This document shows positions 53,988-64,000 of a stretch of 64,000 nucleotides of DNA, piece by piece. The stretch is from the NCBI GenBank assembly GCA_036924285.1, contig JAYKYS010000004.1, forward strand, positions 29,916,001 through 29,980,000. Direction: 5' to 3'. Each line of letters starts with the position of its first letter. Position 1 is the stretch's first letter. The translations under genes and the position numbers were made by a program. This DNA is from Asterella californica. Its lineage: Eukaryota > Streptophyta > Marchantiopsida > Marchantiales > Aytoniaceae. Below the pieces are notes generated by a model. The model did not search any database. It was not told the origin of the DNA and saw only the letters and a list, made by a program, of their open reading frames with translations.

Positions 53988-54480
53988 TTATACGGCAATG
54001 CTCACATAATTCCTCAAATATTGATTCAAAATCAAGTTAACTCGTTCCGTTTGTCCATCCGTTTCGAGATGAAAAGCGGTACTACATTTTAACTTAGTCC
54101 CCATCTTTTGGAACAAGTATTTCCAAAAAGCACTTGTGAACTTATAATAGGTCCGAAATAATACACTGAGGTAATTCATGTCAACATCATCAAGTATCTA
54201 GGAACAGTCGAGAAGTCGTGAATGTTGTTGTGGTATCCAAGATCGGGGTAAACTTCATTAGTTTGCTAAACCGTTCAACTACCACAAATATTGCATTGTA
54301 TCTATTTGAGTCAGATGGAGACGTAATGAAGTTCGTGCTGATGCTTTCCCAAGGTCTGGAATCGGCAAGGATGAAGCAACCCTTGTTTCTTCTCATAAGA
54401 AACCCGATTCGCTTGACAGATTACGTATGTTTTCACAAAGTGAACGACATCATCTTTTATGTGAGATCAATAAACTTTTT
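53988..54480 (-). pseudogene. Gypsy integrase core fragments
   Basis: The frame at 54396-54190 contains GCFILADSRPWESISTNFI and VVVERFSKLMKF, the integrase core with its first catalytic region (the usual Asp reads Asn in STNFI). The frame at 54179-53988 contains TAFHLETDGQTERVNLILNQ with the catalytic Glu. They are separated by a frame break. Confidence 0.82.
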
Positions 54481-55290
54481 AGCTATCACTGCTAAAGTGG
54501 ATTTTTCTCCTTTATGGTTTGATAAGGGTGCATCATGACATTCCTTAAGCAACTTAGTCTTAAGTTTTCCTTGTCCCACATAAACAGGACTTTGCTTGAA
54601 CATGAGTAAGCCATGTCTCAACTGCATGTTCTGCAACTTCACTCCTTGTTTAAGCTGTTCTAGATACTCCTTCGCTTGATCATCGTCTATGTAACCTTCA
54701 CGTATTCGTCTCTCCAAGTTTGATTCCTTAAGATACATAGCTTGCAAAATCTGTGTTGACGATGAAAGATATTCCTCCTTGCGACTCAAGGCACCAAGAA
54801 CCACATTGTCCTTTCTCGCTTTGTGGATTAGTTCCACATTCATGAGCGCTAAAGTATCATCCCACCGTAGTTGCTTTGACGTCATCCAATCTTGTGTCTC
54901 AAAGTACTTGAGCAAAATATTATCAATATACACTTGGGTTTTGTGAAGTCTTAAGTAATGCTGTCATTTCCTCAAGCAATGAATCACCGCAAATAGTTCC
55001 TTCTCGTGAGTCGGTGATCGACTCTCTATCTCATATAACTCTCTTGCTTTCGTACGCTACAGATTTTCCATCATGCACCAACACTCCGTCATCACATTGT
55101 CGCTCGCGTCTGTGTGCACCTCAAATGGTTAGTCAAACTCCGGTAGTTTCAAAACTGATGTCTTTGACAAAACGGATTTGATCATCCGGAACGTATCATC
55201 CACCTCCTTAGTCCAACTTACATGTGCATCTTTTCTCATCCAGTCCGTCAGCGGCTTTGTGATTTTTGAAAACCCCTTCACATACTTACG
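54457..55290 (-). pseudogene. Gypsy RNase H and integrase zinc region
   Basis: Minus reading from 55290 gives GFSKITKPLTDWMRKD, FEVHTDASDNV and SPTHEKELFAVIHCLRK, the RT end and RNase H. The frame at 54933-54457 continues with NVELIHKARKDNVVLGALSRK (RNase H end), then KLLKECHDAPLSNHKGEKST (integrase zinc region). At least one stop lies between each piece. Confidence 0.82.
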
Positions 55291-56030
55291 ATAGAATTGC
55301 ATCAATCCTAAGAATCACCGCATCTCTTTTACTATAGTCAGAGGCTCCCAAGTTACAATCGCATCCACCTTCTAAAGTTCGATAAGGAGCTTTGGAAGGT
55401 GATTTTGACACTGGCAAGACCTCGATCTTCTGATTCACCACCCGCCTTGGAGATAATTCAGCAGGTAACTCATCTGTCAAGACATCCTCAAACTCCTTAA
55501 TCACTTCGCGAAGCACTTTCAGAAGTTGAGTCACGTCTCTTGATGTTTTCTCTTGTCCGTCACTCATCGTCAAATCTGCAACTCGCATCAAACACATGAC
55601 TCTACCGTTGAAGTCCATCTGTTTATCTCTGATCAAACTCAAAGTCATCAATTTTCTGCACCTTTCGATCAGTCTCACTCCTAACTTCTGTCTTTTTACT
55701 CTGACGTTCAACCTCAAAGATTTTCGCTTAAGTTCCACTTCGAACTTATCCAAGAAAGTGTTTCCCAAAACCGCATGGATGTCATCCATCTCGCACACCA
55801 TGAAGTTCTCCATGAACTCTAACTTCTCACACGCAAATCGTACGTCCAAGGTCACTTCGGAAGTTTGGTGCTTCTTGTCCTTGGCAAAGCGCACCTGAAT
55901 AGACTTGTCTGCCTTGGAGGTAGACAAGCTCAACTTCTTCACCAACTTTGGACTTATGAAGGAGTGAGTCGCTCATGTGTCCACAAAGAAAGTAATATCA
56001 CGGTTAGCAACTTTAGCTTGTAGAAACATC
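55286..56030 (-). pseudogene. Gypsy protease and RT start
   Basis: The protease active site lies just above 55945: minus codons read FFVDT, then TGA in place of the active-site Gly codon, then ATHSFISPKLVKKL. The main frame 55945-55286 continues with AVLGNTFLDKFEVEL and reaches RVVNQKIEVLPVSKSPSKAPYR, the standard RT opening, after which the RT core is lost. The stop at the catalytic glycine alone would inactivate the protein. Confidence 0.8.
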
Positions 56031-56099
56031 AATCTCATAGTCTTTTTCGTGGTTCTCAAGGTCACAATCATCTGACCCTCCAACAACGCATTCATGCTA

Positions 56100-56825
56100 C
56101 AGTTACTAACCTTAGACTATCGTACACCCCTTAGCAATATGGTCCATCTCGTCGTAATTGTAGCAAATAAACTTAGTTTCAGTTCCCTTCTGAGGTGTTT
56201 GCTCCTTAGGTTTTAACCCTCTTTGCTGCCGCTTTGCTGCCGGGGCAGAAGAGTTCTTCTGATCTTTCTCACCCCCATCTCATTGTCGCTTGAAACCCTT
56301 GTTCTTCTTGTAAACCTTGTCCATGCTGTGTGGTTCAAAGAGTTTTTGTTGTTGGACTTCATCGTCCTTAATCCGCTCCGCTAGTTTCAAGAGTTCAACA
56401 CATGTCTCAGGTAGCTTCGGCATCCAAAAGAGAGCCTTCTCCGAGCTAGACTTGAGTCCTCCAATAAATATACATATTTTGGTCTCTTCAGTCCACTTGG
56501 AGAACAAATCTAGCTTGGCACTAAACTCGTGCACATAAGGACTCAAGGCCCCCGTCTGTTTCAACTTAACTAACTCAACACCATCCCGAATCCTTTGATA
56601 CTCTAGAGTGAATCGTCTCGCGAGCAACTCTTTGAACTCTTTCAAACCAAGCGCCGAGACGGTCAAGGCATGCTCGTCTCTGTATACAGTCCACCAAAGA
56701 AGCGCATGGTCCTTTAAGAACGTAACTGCCGCTCTCACTTTGTCTAACTCCTTAGCCCGTTGCGCCTCAAAGTATAGGTCCAACTCAATTAAGAAGTCCT
56801 TAGCTTTGCGAGCCCGTTGTAGCAC
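56100..56825 (-). pseudogene. Gypsy gag with damaged zinc knuckle
   Basis: The frame at 56825-56280 has FLIELDLYFEAQRAKELDKV, LLWWTVYRDEH, FKELLARRFTLEYQRIRDG and LFSKWTEETKICIFIGGLKS, the usual Gypsy gag capsid. At about 56165-56120 the knuckle reads CYNYDEMDHIAKGC, with Tyr for the second Cys. Confidence 0.85.
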
Positions 56826-57365
56826 TACTTGGCGGCTACATGCTACATTTCTACTCCAACACTTGAGTTTAGTAGTTCTAGAAGTTACCTAAATATGTTT
56901 GTGAAATCCTAAACTTGGAAGCATGGGTCTTAGGGACAGTTTGAGCTTTTGTTAAGGATATTCATAGATCTGAGAGCATAGGGTGAGAGAGCTCGTCGTC
57001 CCAGTCACTATCAATGTAAATTTAGATCCATTTGGAGTAATAAAGAGGGTTCAGATTGGATCAAAATTGCATAACAATTGTTGATTTTGGAGTTTTCTTT
57101 GCAGCAGAATAGAGATAACCGCTTCAAACCTTCGTGGTTGCGTTCACTGTCAGCAAGGCTACGACAGTCAAAAAAGTTTCATGTCATTTGAGTGAGTGAA
57201 TAATTCGAGGCGATCGCTGAAGCAAAAGAGGTCTGAAAAGCTCTCAATCTAGAGCACCAACTTCCAAGCTTTCACCTAGAAACGTTGATCCGCTTCGTAT
57301 CTCGCATCTCTCCTCAAACGTCTAGCCTTCAATCTCTATCTCAAGTTCTCGCTCACCGAAGCGTC

Positions 57366-57378
57366 GGCTCTGATACCA
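57366..57378 (-). other. tRNA-iMet primer-binding site of the old Gypsy
   Basis: The minus strand reads TGGTATCAGAGCC, an exact plant initiator-tRNA complement. The LTR should end on the higher-coordinate side, perhaps at the CCGACA near 57393-57398. Confidence 0.8.
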
Positions 57379-59049
57379 CTTTTCACTCTATCGTGTCGGA
57401 TTTTTACGTGAAGGTTGTCCAGGAAAAGATGAAGTTCTTGGCTGTGGAGATGTAGTGTGTCAAACAAAGACAAGACAGAGAGAAACAACCACGAGAACAA
57501 GCGTCGCAAAGTATATCAACTCGTACTTTATATACACTCCTGATTCTTCTTCTCTAAGAATGCAAAACAAAGAAACAGACCTGAGCGGTCTATAATCTGC
57601 ACCAACCCTCTGAAATGAGACCTTGAATCTCCACTTAGACCCAAAACTATCAAAGCATAGCTCAAAACAAGAGAAACATCTCTTGCTAACAAAAAAAGCT
57701 GCACCAATGTCACACAATTCAAACCCAAGCCCAAACAACGTCCATGTACAAGGCTAAAGCTAGCTACCAAGTTGTACATAACCAACTAGATTGTGACAAA
57801 CTCAAAAAGACAAAAACCGTAGCGAAAGAACCAAAATGACCTATCTTGGAACTTCCTTCTTTCGCCAAGCGGTCTTCATATGTCAATAAGGCTTTCCTTC
57901 CTGACTTTGTGGGTCTCAAGAACTCCCAAATCCGACTCTCGACAGCCGAGATATCACCTATTTTCAGTCATAGGTGACCGAATCTTCAAAAGCTCCTTCA
58001 TGCGGCTTAGAATCACGCACACCGCCCAAACGAATCGCTTGATCTGATATCCGTCTTCTATGATAGATAGATCTAGCTATCCTGAACCCAATGCGACTCC
58101 AAACAAGTTGGTTGGAGTTCCCCTCATGAAACCACACAAGAAATTTGGTCGCAAGAAGCAAAAAACTGACATAAATCGACTATCTGCGGCTCAAATTCGC
58201 TCACCACACCCAAACCAACAATCCAATCCACATACGGTCTTCTCCAAGGCACCAAGAACGAAGAGCTTGGCTCACTGATCGCGAAGAAGAACCCAAGCTC
58301 AAGTCGCAAACAACGCGAAGAAGCAAAAAATTGACGTAAACGCTTCCCTACAAGCCAATTTCATCCAAAACTCTCAAATCGTCAAATGAAATTTCGTATC
58401 GTCTTCAATTTCTTGAAGAAATCGGCGTTTTGATCCGGATGAATCTAAGGACAGCAAGTTTAGACTCCAAAACAGCCGAAATGGTCCAACTCTCCTTCAC
58501 AGATCGCTGAAGCACTTCAAAATCTTGCCCTATGTCTCAGTTTCTCTCAGAATATATTCCTCGATCGGCCTCTTCACGAACCGTCTTAACCAGTATGTAG
58601 CTTGTACAAGTCTAAACCCTATGAAGCCTTGCGCGTTTGCATTGGACCTCTCAATCTCTCGAATCGTCCACCGACATGTTGCAGATGCAAGCTAGTCCCT
58701 TAAGCTGCCCCCTTACATCAGCTCGCTTACTCGTGAAAGTTTTAATAGATAATGGACAAGCAGACCCCTTGCATCCTTAGTATAGCGACAAGAACCGTAA
58801 ATACCCAATCAGCAATAGTAAGCTAAGGCCTAGTTTGATTTCCTTATCTTTCAAGTCTCGTAACTTTACCACTATGCGTCCAAGCGAAGTAGATAAAATG
58901 CAACTTGGAAAGTTGACAAGGAGCTCTACCAGTTGATGTAATGAAAATGAAGATCCGAAGTTGTGTAAAAAAGCTCATTTTAGTCTAATGAATATCTTTT
59001 GAGCGATAACGATTGAAATTTGATTCATGAGCCGATCGAGGTAGGAGCA
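57379..59049. other. Probable 5' LTR or leader of the old Gypsy, unresolved
   Basis: The region directly upstream of the primer site on the minus strand should contain the LTR. No matching second copy was found by eye, so its borders are unknown. Open frames here have no family match. Confidence 0.4.
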
Positions 59050-60235
59050 GATCCACGATACGACAATGCACTCATCGTCTTGTTGCACCAGCGGAAGCTC
59101 TTGCTCAGTAGGTCACGAAACTCACAATGCTAACTTGCAAATCATGATCAAAGATTAGCGTTCATGCACCACTTATCTTTCTTTTGTTTGATCCGAACCG
59201 GTTCTGGACTATCTCCTTAACTCTCAAGTTCCACATTTCTTAAGTCTCGACCTAAACACAGCTAGGTCGGTCATGAGTAAATCACAACATGACTTGAGAC
59301 AGATTTCTCATAAAGCCCGGGGTCTTAAACGGTGTCTCCAACACATCTAGCGGTCCAACCGCCCGTGATGTCCGTTTGGGTCCAAGCTCCCAAACGGTGG
59401 TCTAGCTCGATGTCTCGTTCCTTAGTCTTGCACAAGCCCTTGGGTCATTTTTAAGTCCAGACGTCCAAGTTTGGACCAGAACACGCCTTGGTACTGACCC
59501 AACCATCACCTCATGTCTCTAGAGTTTGCCAGCCGAACGCTAGGATCATGTGACTCGTCCTGACCCACCCAAACATTGAGCCCTCTCATATATACTTCTG
59601 GGGAGCAACGACCACGCCTTCCTCTTTGATCCCTAAAAATTATACCACAATCCAATCACATGATCGATCATAATTCCAACTCTGAGATCAGTTCGAGGAG
59701 TTCTATATCTCACTGGAGAGCTCTCACCGAGGTCTTTCCTATGAAACTTTACTCGCCCCGAGATCTTACCTAGCGCCCACGACCCAAAACATCGTTGGAG
59801 CTCCAACACTTAGGATTTTTCTGAAGAATCGTGATCCAACGCCAGACTTGGATCTTGTGGTTCAGATCAGCGTCCGAACCACGGTCCATCTACGCCGGAC
59901 TCACGTCTCGATCTCGCGTCTCAGACCCACATCTCTGACTTATGTCTCAGATCTATGTTCCAATCCGTTTCCAAACTTGCACCTTATGTCAATGTTTGTA
60001 TGGGGTCGTCCTGGAGTATGCCTTTATGTCTTAACCCAATGTTCTAACCTTGGTTCAGAGAACCACTCATGGTTCATCTGTTCTCGACTTCTCGGCCAAG
60101 CCGTTAAGTCGTACTCGTAGCGTTCACAACCTAGCGCAACTCCCTTAGGTTCTGTTGTTTGCACCTGCGTCCGATCTTGAGACTTAGGGTCGCGACATTC
60201 GATCTCATGCTCATGGAACAACTCAATACTTAAAT
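59050..60235 (-). repeat. 1.1-kb interspersed repeat, possible old Gypsy LTR, copy 2
   Basis: It matches 30535-31640 in the same orientation and keeps the minus-strand GTATATATGAG at plus 59588-59598. Together the two copies bracket the nested Gypsy block, as the two LTRs of one old element would. Confidence 0.6.
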
Positions 60236-62313
60236 CTAAGAAAAACGGTTTTACTTCTATCGCTCAAATATCACAGCCAACTTCAATCGATCATTTCGAG
60301 GTCGAATCCAACCCTAATGTAAACCTATTTTACATCAGTGCAACCAGAACGGCGTCAACTAAGCTGAGCTGGCGCAACTATCACTAAGCTGACACGTCTC
60401 ATTATCCTGCGATCTCACATCTCAGATAATCATGAACGTGGCATCTAATACGCTCTCAAGCGAGTTACATGAGAAGGTTCACGAAACGTAGAAAACAAAA
60501 CACAATACAAGTTCTATCCTAAATTCACATGTGAACCGAGTCACAACATGACAACGAGACATCCAAAATACACATGGAACTGCAGAAATGCAAAAATACA
60601 AAGAAACAGACGTAAAAAAAATCAAAAATAGAATTTTGCAAAGAGAACACACACAAATAAGGCTTGTGCACACTTCGCGATCCTAAACAACAAATAAGAC
60701 TCACGACAATCTCACGGATTTCATCAATTTGACCAAAAAGTCCGATGTAAATCTCAATTTTGGTTCCTCACCACACAAAAAGAGCTCTACTGAACTCAAA
60801 CGGATTTCGTTTTTAACAATTTTGGTTGCACAAACTGTCACCAGCGACCAAAATTGATCCAACCAGTGACCAAACCTCCACCAAATCACTTCACGAATAC
60901 ACCAAACGAAGTGAAAATCTTCCCCTCTCCACTCCACAAATTGAAGATATCATCAATTTATGATCACTCAGAAATATCATTGGCAGAAAATCCACTACTT
61001 AGTTTCTCTCAATCAAAACTTCACGAATCACTTTTCTTGAGTAATCTGAGAGAACATGCATAAACACTTGCCAACCAACAACATATCACTCACGAATCAA
61101 GTCAAACTCACTCTATACTCGTAGAGAATCTAAGTTCTATTCACTAAGCGCATCTATCACAGCTATGAGCTTGAAAGCTCAACTCGAGAAAAGTGAGAGA
61201 CTACAAGCTCTAACTCAAAATATACTCCTTGGCGATGTTTCTGGCAATAAAAGAAATTTATCAAACTTTTCTTTCTTGGATATTTGTTCCCAAGAGGGAA
61301 GGGGTTTTAGTTGGGAAGCTTGTACAATAATCATCTCCTCGATGAAGAGATGAGGATGTATATGTATGCTCTTTAATTAATGACCAAATTCGTTTGATGG
61401 AAGATTTTGTTCATAAAAATATAAAAAATAAAGTGTATGAAAATAGAAAAATAATAAAATATAAAGTGTATAAAAATTATACTTTTTTCAAATTTCTTTA
61501 TGGTTTTTTCAGGACTGCTTTGAGTACTGCACTTAAAGTTTTTCGTTCTTTCTCTGGCCAACTGTAAAGACGGGAAAAGGTGGAATAAATAGCAAGATAG
61601 TTTTTCTTTCTTTTCTATCCCACTCTAAATATAATATCAGAGAAAAACAGATTTTTGTCGTTTTCGGGCCAAGACCAGAGGAAAGGAAAGAAGAATATAA
61701 GAGGAGGATTTAAATTAAGACTTGGATCGAAATGTACCCGTACGTCGTGATAGGCTCTCTATGACGGAAGAATATTTTATTTTTATTTTCTCGCGACCAG
61801 CCGCAAGGGAAAAATAAATACTTTTCTCCCTGTTCCGGTCCCCTGTAAATTTCTCGACGTTATCCCTGAACGTCGAGACAATATTATATTGCATGCATAT
61901 TTTATTAGTTTTTGTTGTTTGTGACATGATACGGACATACAGACGTGGAGACATGGATTTCTTTTCTTTCTTCTCTCTTTGTTTGCTGTATATACACTAC
62001 CAATAAACAAGAAAAGAAAAGAAGGAGCAATCAGTGATTGGTTCACGTTCAACGAGGGCCTTCTCGTCCTTCTCGTCCTCGTAAGTTCGTAGTTCCTGCA
62101 AACTTCTTTTCTCTTTTCGAACATGCACGGAGTTCTACTTTCGCAGTCTCACACAATCGCCGTGGCGTCACTATCGTCACAAGAGTCCAGCGTCCAGAAG
62201 CTCCTTCCGCGGCAGTAATTCCTGGGATGGATTGAGTTGTTTCTCGGTTTGTAAGGAAAGAGAGGGACCAATTTCCAACAAATTGGCACGGAAAGTGGTG
62301 GAGGCATAGGAGA
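60236..62313. other. Unassigned, AT-rich upstream region of the mTERF gene
   Basis: No gene is recognised. A 10-bp-armed inverted repeat, TCTCGACGTT and AACGTCGAGA, lies near 61850-61877. A 65-codon plus-strand frame with its own ATG (62038-62235) ends before the mTERF start and might be an upstream ORF in its leader. Confidence 0.4.
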
Positions 62314-64000
62314 ATGACTTGCATTGGCAGACCTCCGTTGTTAATTCCTGAGGTGTGCAGGGCGCTAGTCGGCGAGTCGAAGCAGGTCGGTTTTTGGAAA
62401 TTGAACGGGAAGGTCAAGTGGAAAGGAGGATTAGCTTGCAGGGATGGAGTCAAAATTGAGAGAATTTCGACCTCGGCGGTACAGACTGCCGAGGATCTGG
62501 GAGAGGGAACTTCTGAGTTCTCCCTGGACTGGAGACATCTTGTGAGTGAGAGAGAAGAGGCGAAGGCAGTGGTGTCCCAGTTTTTGAGGTCTCGAGGGTT
62601 CAGTGCGACCATTGCATCCCGAACCGTGAAAAATGCTGCTCTTTTCGCTGCCCATCTGCTCAGCCTTTTGCATTCTCAGCACCGCGCGCGTTATCTCGCA
62701 GGTATGTCACCAGCTCTGTGAGAGATTGAGAGGGAGTGGATTCGAACTTGCTGATAATCGCAGATAATCGGTCATGGACGTTTCGACCTTGTGGTGTTGA
62801 CGGTGTCCTCTCGAAATGAAGACTCAGGCGATATATTCTGTACCAGTTAAAGTGAAGAAAACGTGCGGAAGTCATTATCTCTCGTAAGACGATTGAAGGA
62901 ATTATAGGGGATATGTAGTACTCCGGCCCTGTCATGAGAACGTAGCCCCCCACCCCTAAGAACCGCACGTGCAATGTCAATGCATTCTTAGGACTGGCGT
63001 CCATGTCTATACAGTCACCACCAATTAGTCTTCCTTAGGTTCTCGCATCAATGCAAGTGTTTTAAGGGTCTCCTTTTACCGCAGATTTTCTCTGTTAGAA
63101 GAAGATCGAATTTATGTTCATTTCTGCCGTGGAGGATAGTTAGAGTTCACGTATTCGCTGTGTTTGATGTATCTGTAAGTTGAAACTTTCACCTTCGGAT
63201 TTCTGAGCTACAGGTTCCGGTTTTCATCTTGAAGGTTAAGGAGAGGAGGGACAGTGATAAATGGATGTTGTATTTGCGCAGGAGAAGAACTTGGAACAGA
63301 GGAGATCCAAGCTACACTGCTTCCCTATCTCGAGAGCCTAGCTTCCAAGTATGGCAGGGGTACTCCAGATGTCATAGTGAGCTTCCCTGAAGTGCCGGCC
63401 CTTTGGGCTGGAGGAGATGTGCTGTACAGCGTAACGACTGATGCTGAAGGCGAGGAGAAAGTCATAGAGGTAAATCTTGCGGAATGTCCCGCTCTTTTGG
63501 GACATTGCATCGATGGGAAGCTGCCTCCCGCCGCGTCCTATTGTTTGAGTATTGGAATGACCCCCGAGCAAATCAACGATGTGATACAACGCTTTCCAGC
63601 CTTTGCTCACTACAGTGTGGAAAAGAAGATAATGCGGGTTATAGACCAGATCATAGCTATGGGTTGTTGCCCTTCAAGCATTCCGAAAATCATTATGAAA
63701 AGACCTCAGCTTTTTGGCTGCAGCGTAGAGGAAAACCTTAAACCTACAGCCAGATTTCTCGAGAGTCACGGAATCGAGGCGGAGAGATGGGCCAAGATCA
63801 TGGTGAATTTTCCTCAAATCCTTACCTACAGTCGCACGAAGTTACAACTTGTTATTAATTTTCTGCTAGAAATCGGAATTCCTCAGTGCACAGTGGGCAG
63901 AGTCTTATCGAGGTTTCCACACCTAGTAGGTTACAGTCTAGAAGCAAAATTAAGGCCTATGGCATTGTACTTCAAGATGATAGGGATTGCTGACTTTAGT
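62314..64000 (+). CDS. mTERF-family organelle protein, 5' part (exons 1-2)
   Basis: mTERF proteins are helical-repeat nucleic-acid-binding factors acting in plastid or mitochondrial transcription, splicing or ribosome assembly. Exon 1 runs from ATG 62314 to 62701, exon 2 from 63282 to beyond 64000; the intron has GTATGT and CAG borders and phases match (GCAG joined to GAGAAG). The N-terminus is basic and may be an organelle transit peptide. Exon 2 shows mTERF repeats of about 35 residues, each with a Pro-containing phrase: IQRFPAFAHYSVEKKI, IMKRPQLFGCSVEENL, MVNFPQILTYSRTKL, LSRFPHLVGYSLEAKL. The reading frame is open to the last base of the window. Subfamily and target organelle cannot be fixed from this part. 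Confidence 0.92.

Larger units (their letters stand above)
53988..57378 (-). mobile_element. Decayed minus-strand Gypsy, 5' part
   Basis: From right to left on the minus strand: an initiator-tRNA primer site (57378-57366), gag (56825-56100), protease (about 56020-55700), the start of RT (to about 55390), a gap where the RT core is missing, RNase H (about 55290-54900) and integrase (to 53988). The integrase stops after QTERVNLILNQYLRNYVS, and the missing C-terminus is found at 32270-33060. Stops and frame changes are frequent. This is the oldest recognisable element of the nested block. Confidence 0.85.

Noticed and set aside
57379..60235. A single 2.9-kb LTR of the old Gypsy
   Set aside because: Only the outer 1.1 kb has a second copy near 30.5-31.6 kb; the inner 1.7 kb has no visible partner, so one long LTR cannot be claimed.

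Overview
The window looks like nuclear DNA of a green plant, most likely a land plant outside the seed plants or a close streptophyte relative. Three host genes support this: a class III peroxidase with the classical three-intron structure (15.5-17.2 kb, + strand), a two-exon DUF177/YceD protein with a probable plastid transit peptide (23.3-24.4 kb, - strand), and the first two exons of an mTERF-family organelle protein that runs off the right edge (62.3-64.0 kb, + strand). Introns are short with GT-AG borders. Which plant this is cannot be decided from the sequence alone.

Everything else is dominated by LTR retrotransposons and their remains. Left to right: a decayed minus-strand copy of a methyltransferase-carrying Gypsy element (1-3.05 kb, cut by the window edge); unassigned sequence; a decayed full-length Copia element (6.19-12.03 kb, - strand); one arm of a diverged duplication (12.40-13.74 kb); the peroxidase; a deleted Copia element with a perfect 5-bp target duplication (18.73-20.70 kb, - strand); the second duplication arm (21.98-23.02 kb); the DUF177 gene; about 6 kb of unassigned and AT-rich sequence; then a nested block from about 30.5 to 60.2 kb. 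In that block an old minus-strand Gypsy appears as a 3' part (32.3-33.1 kb) and a 5' part (54.0-57.4 kb). Between them sit the better copy of the methyltransferase Gypsy (34.73-44.71 kb, + strand) and a very young Gypsy with 916-bp LTRs (44.93-53.69 kb, + strand).

The most interesting system is the methyltransferase Gypsy. Its order is gag-protease, then an uninterrupted 507-codon cytosine-C5 DNA methyltransferase of DNMT3 type, then reverse transcriptase, RNase H and integrase, ending in a PHD-finger-like C4HC3 module split by a one-base frame change. A chromatin writer and a putative chromatin reader therefore travel on one mobile element. The degenerate copy at 1-3.05 kb keeps the same gag stop and the same methyltransferase ATG, so the arrangement belongs to the family and is not a chance insertion. 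As I recall, methyltransferase capture by retrotransposons has been reported in dinoflagellates and charophytes; the PHD module, the double stop between methyltransferase and pol, and the permuted terminal repeats seem worth separate study.

A second theme is decay by C-to-T change. Most premature stops in the older elements can be read as CAG to TAG or CGA to TGA, and the target duplication of the large Copia element differs only by two C-to-T changes. A third theme is a set of near-perfect short-loop palindromes between 5.9 and 18.1 kb.
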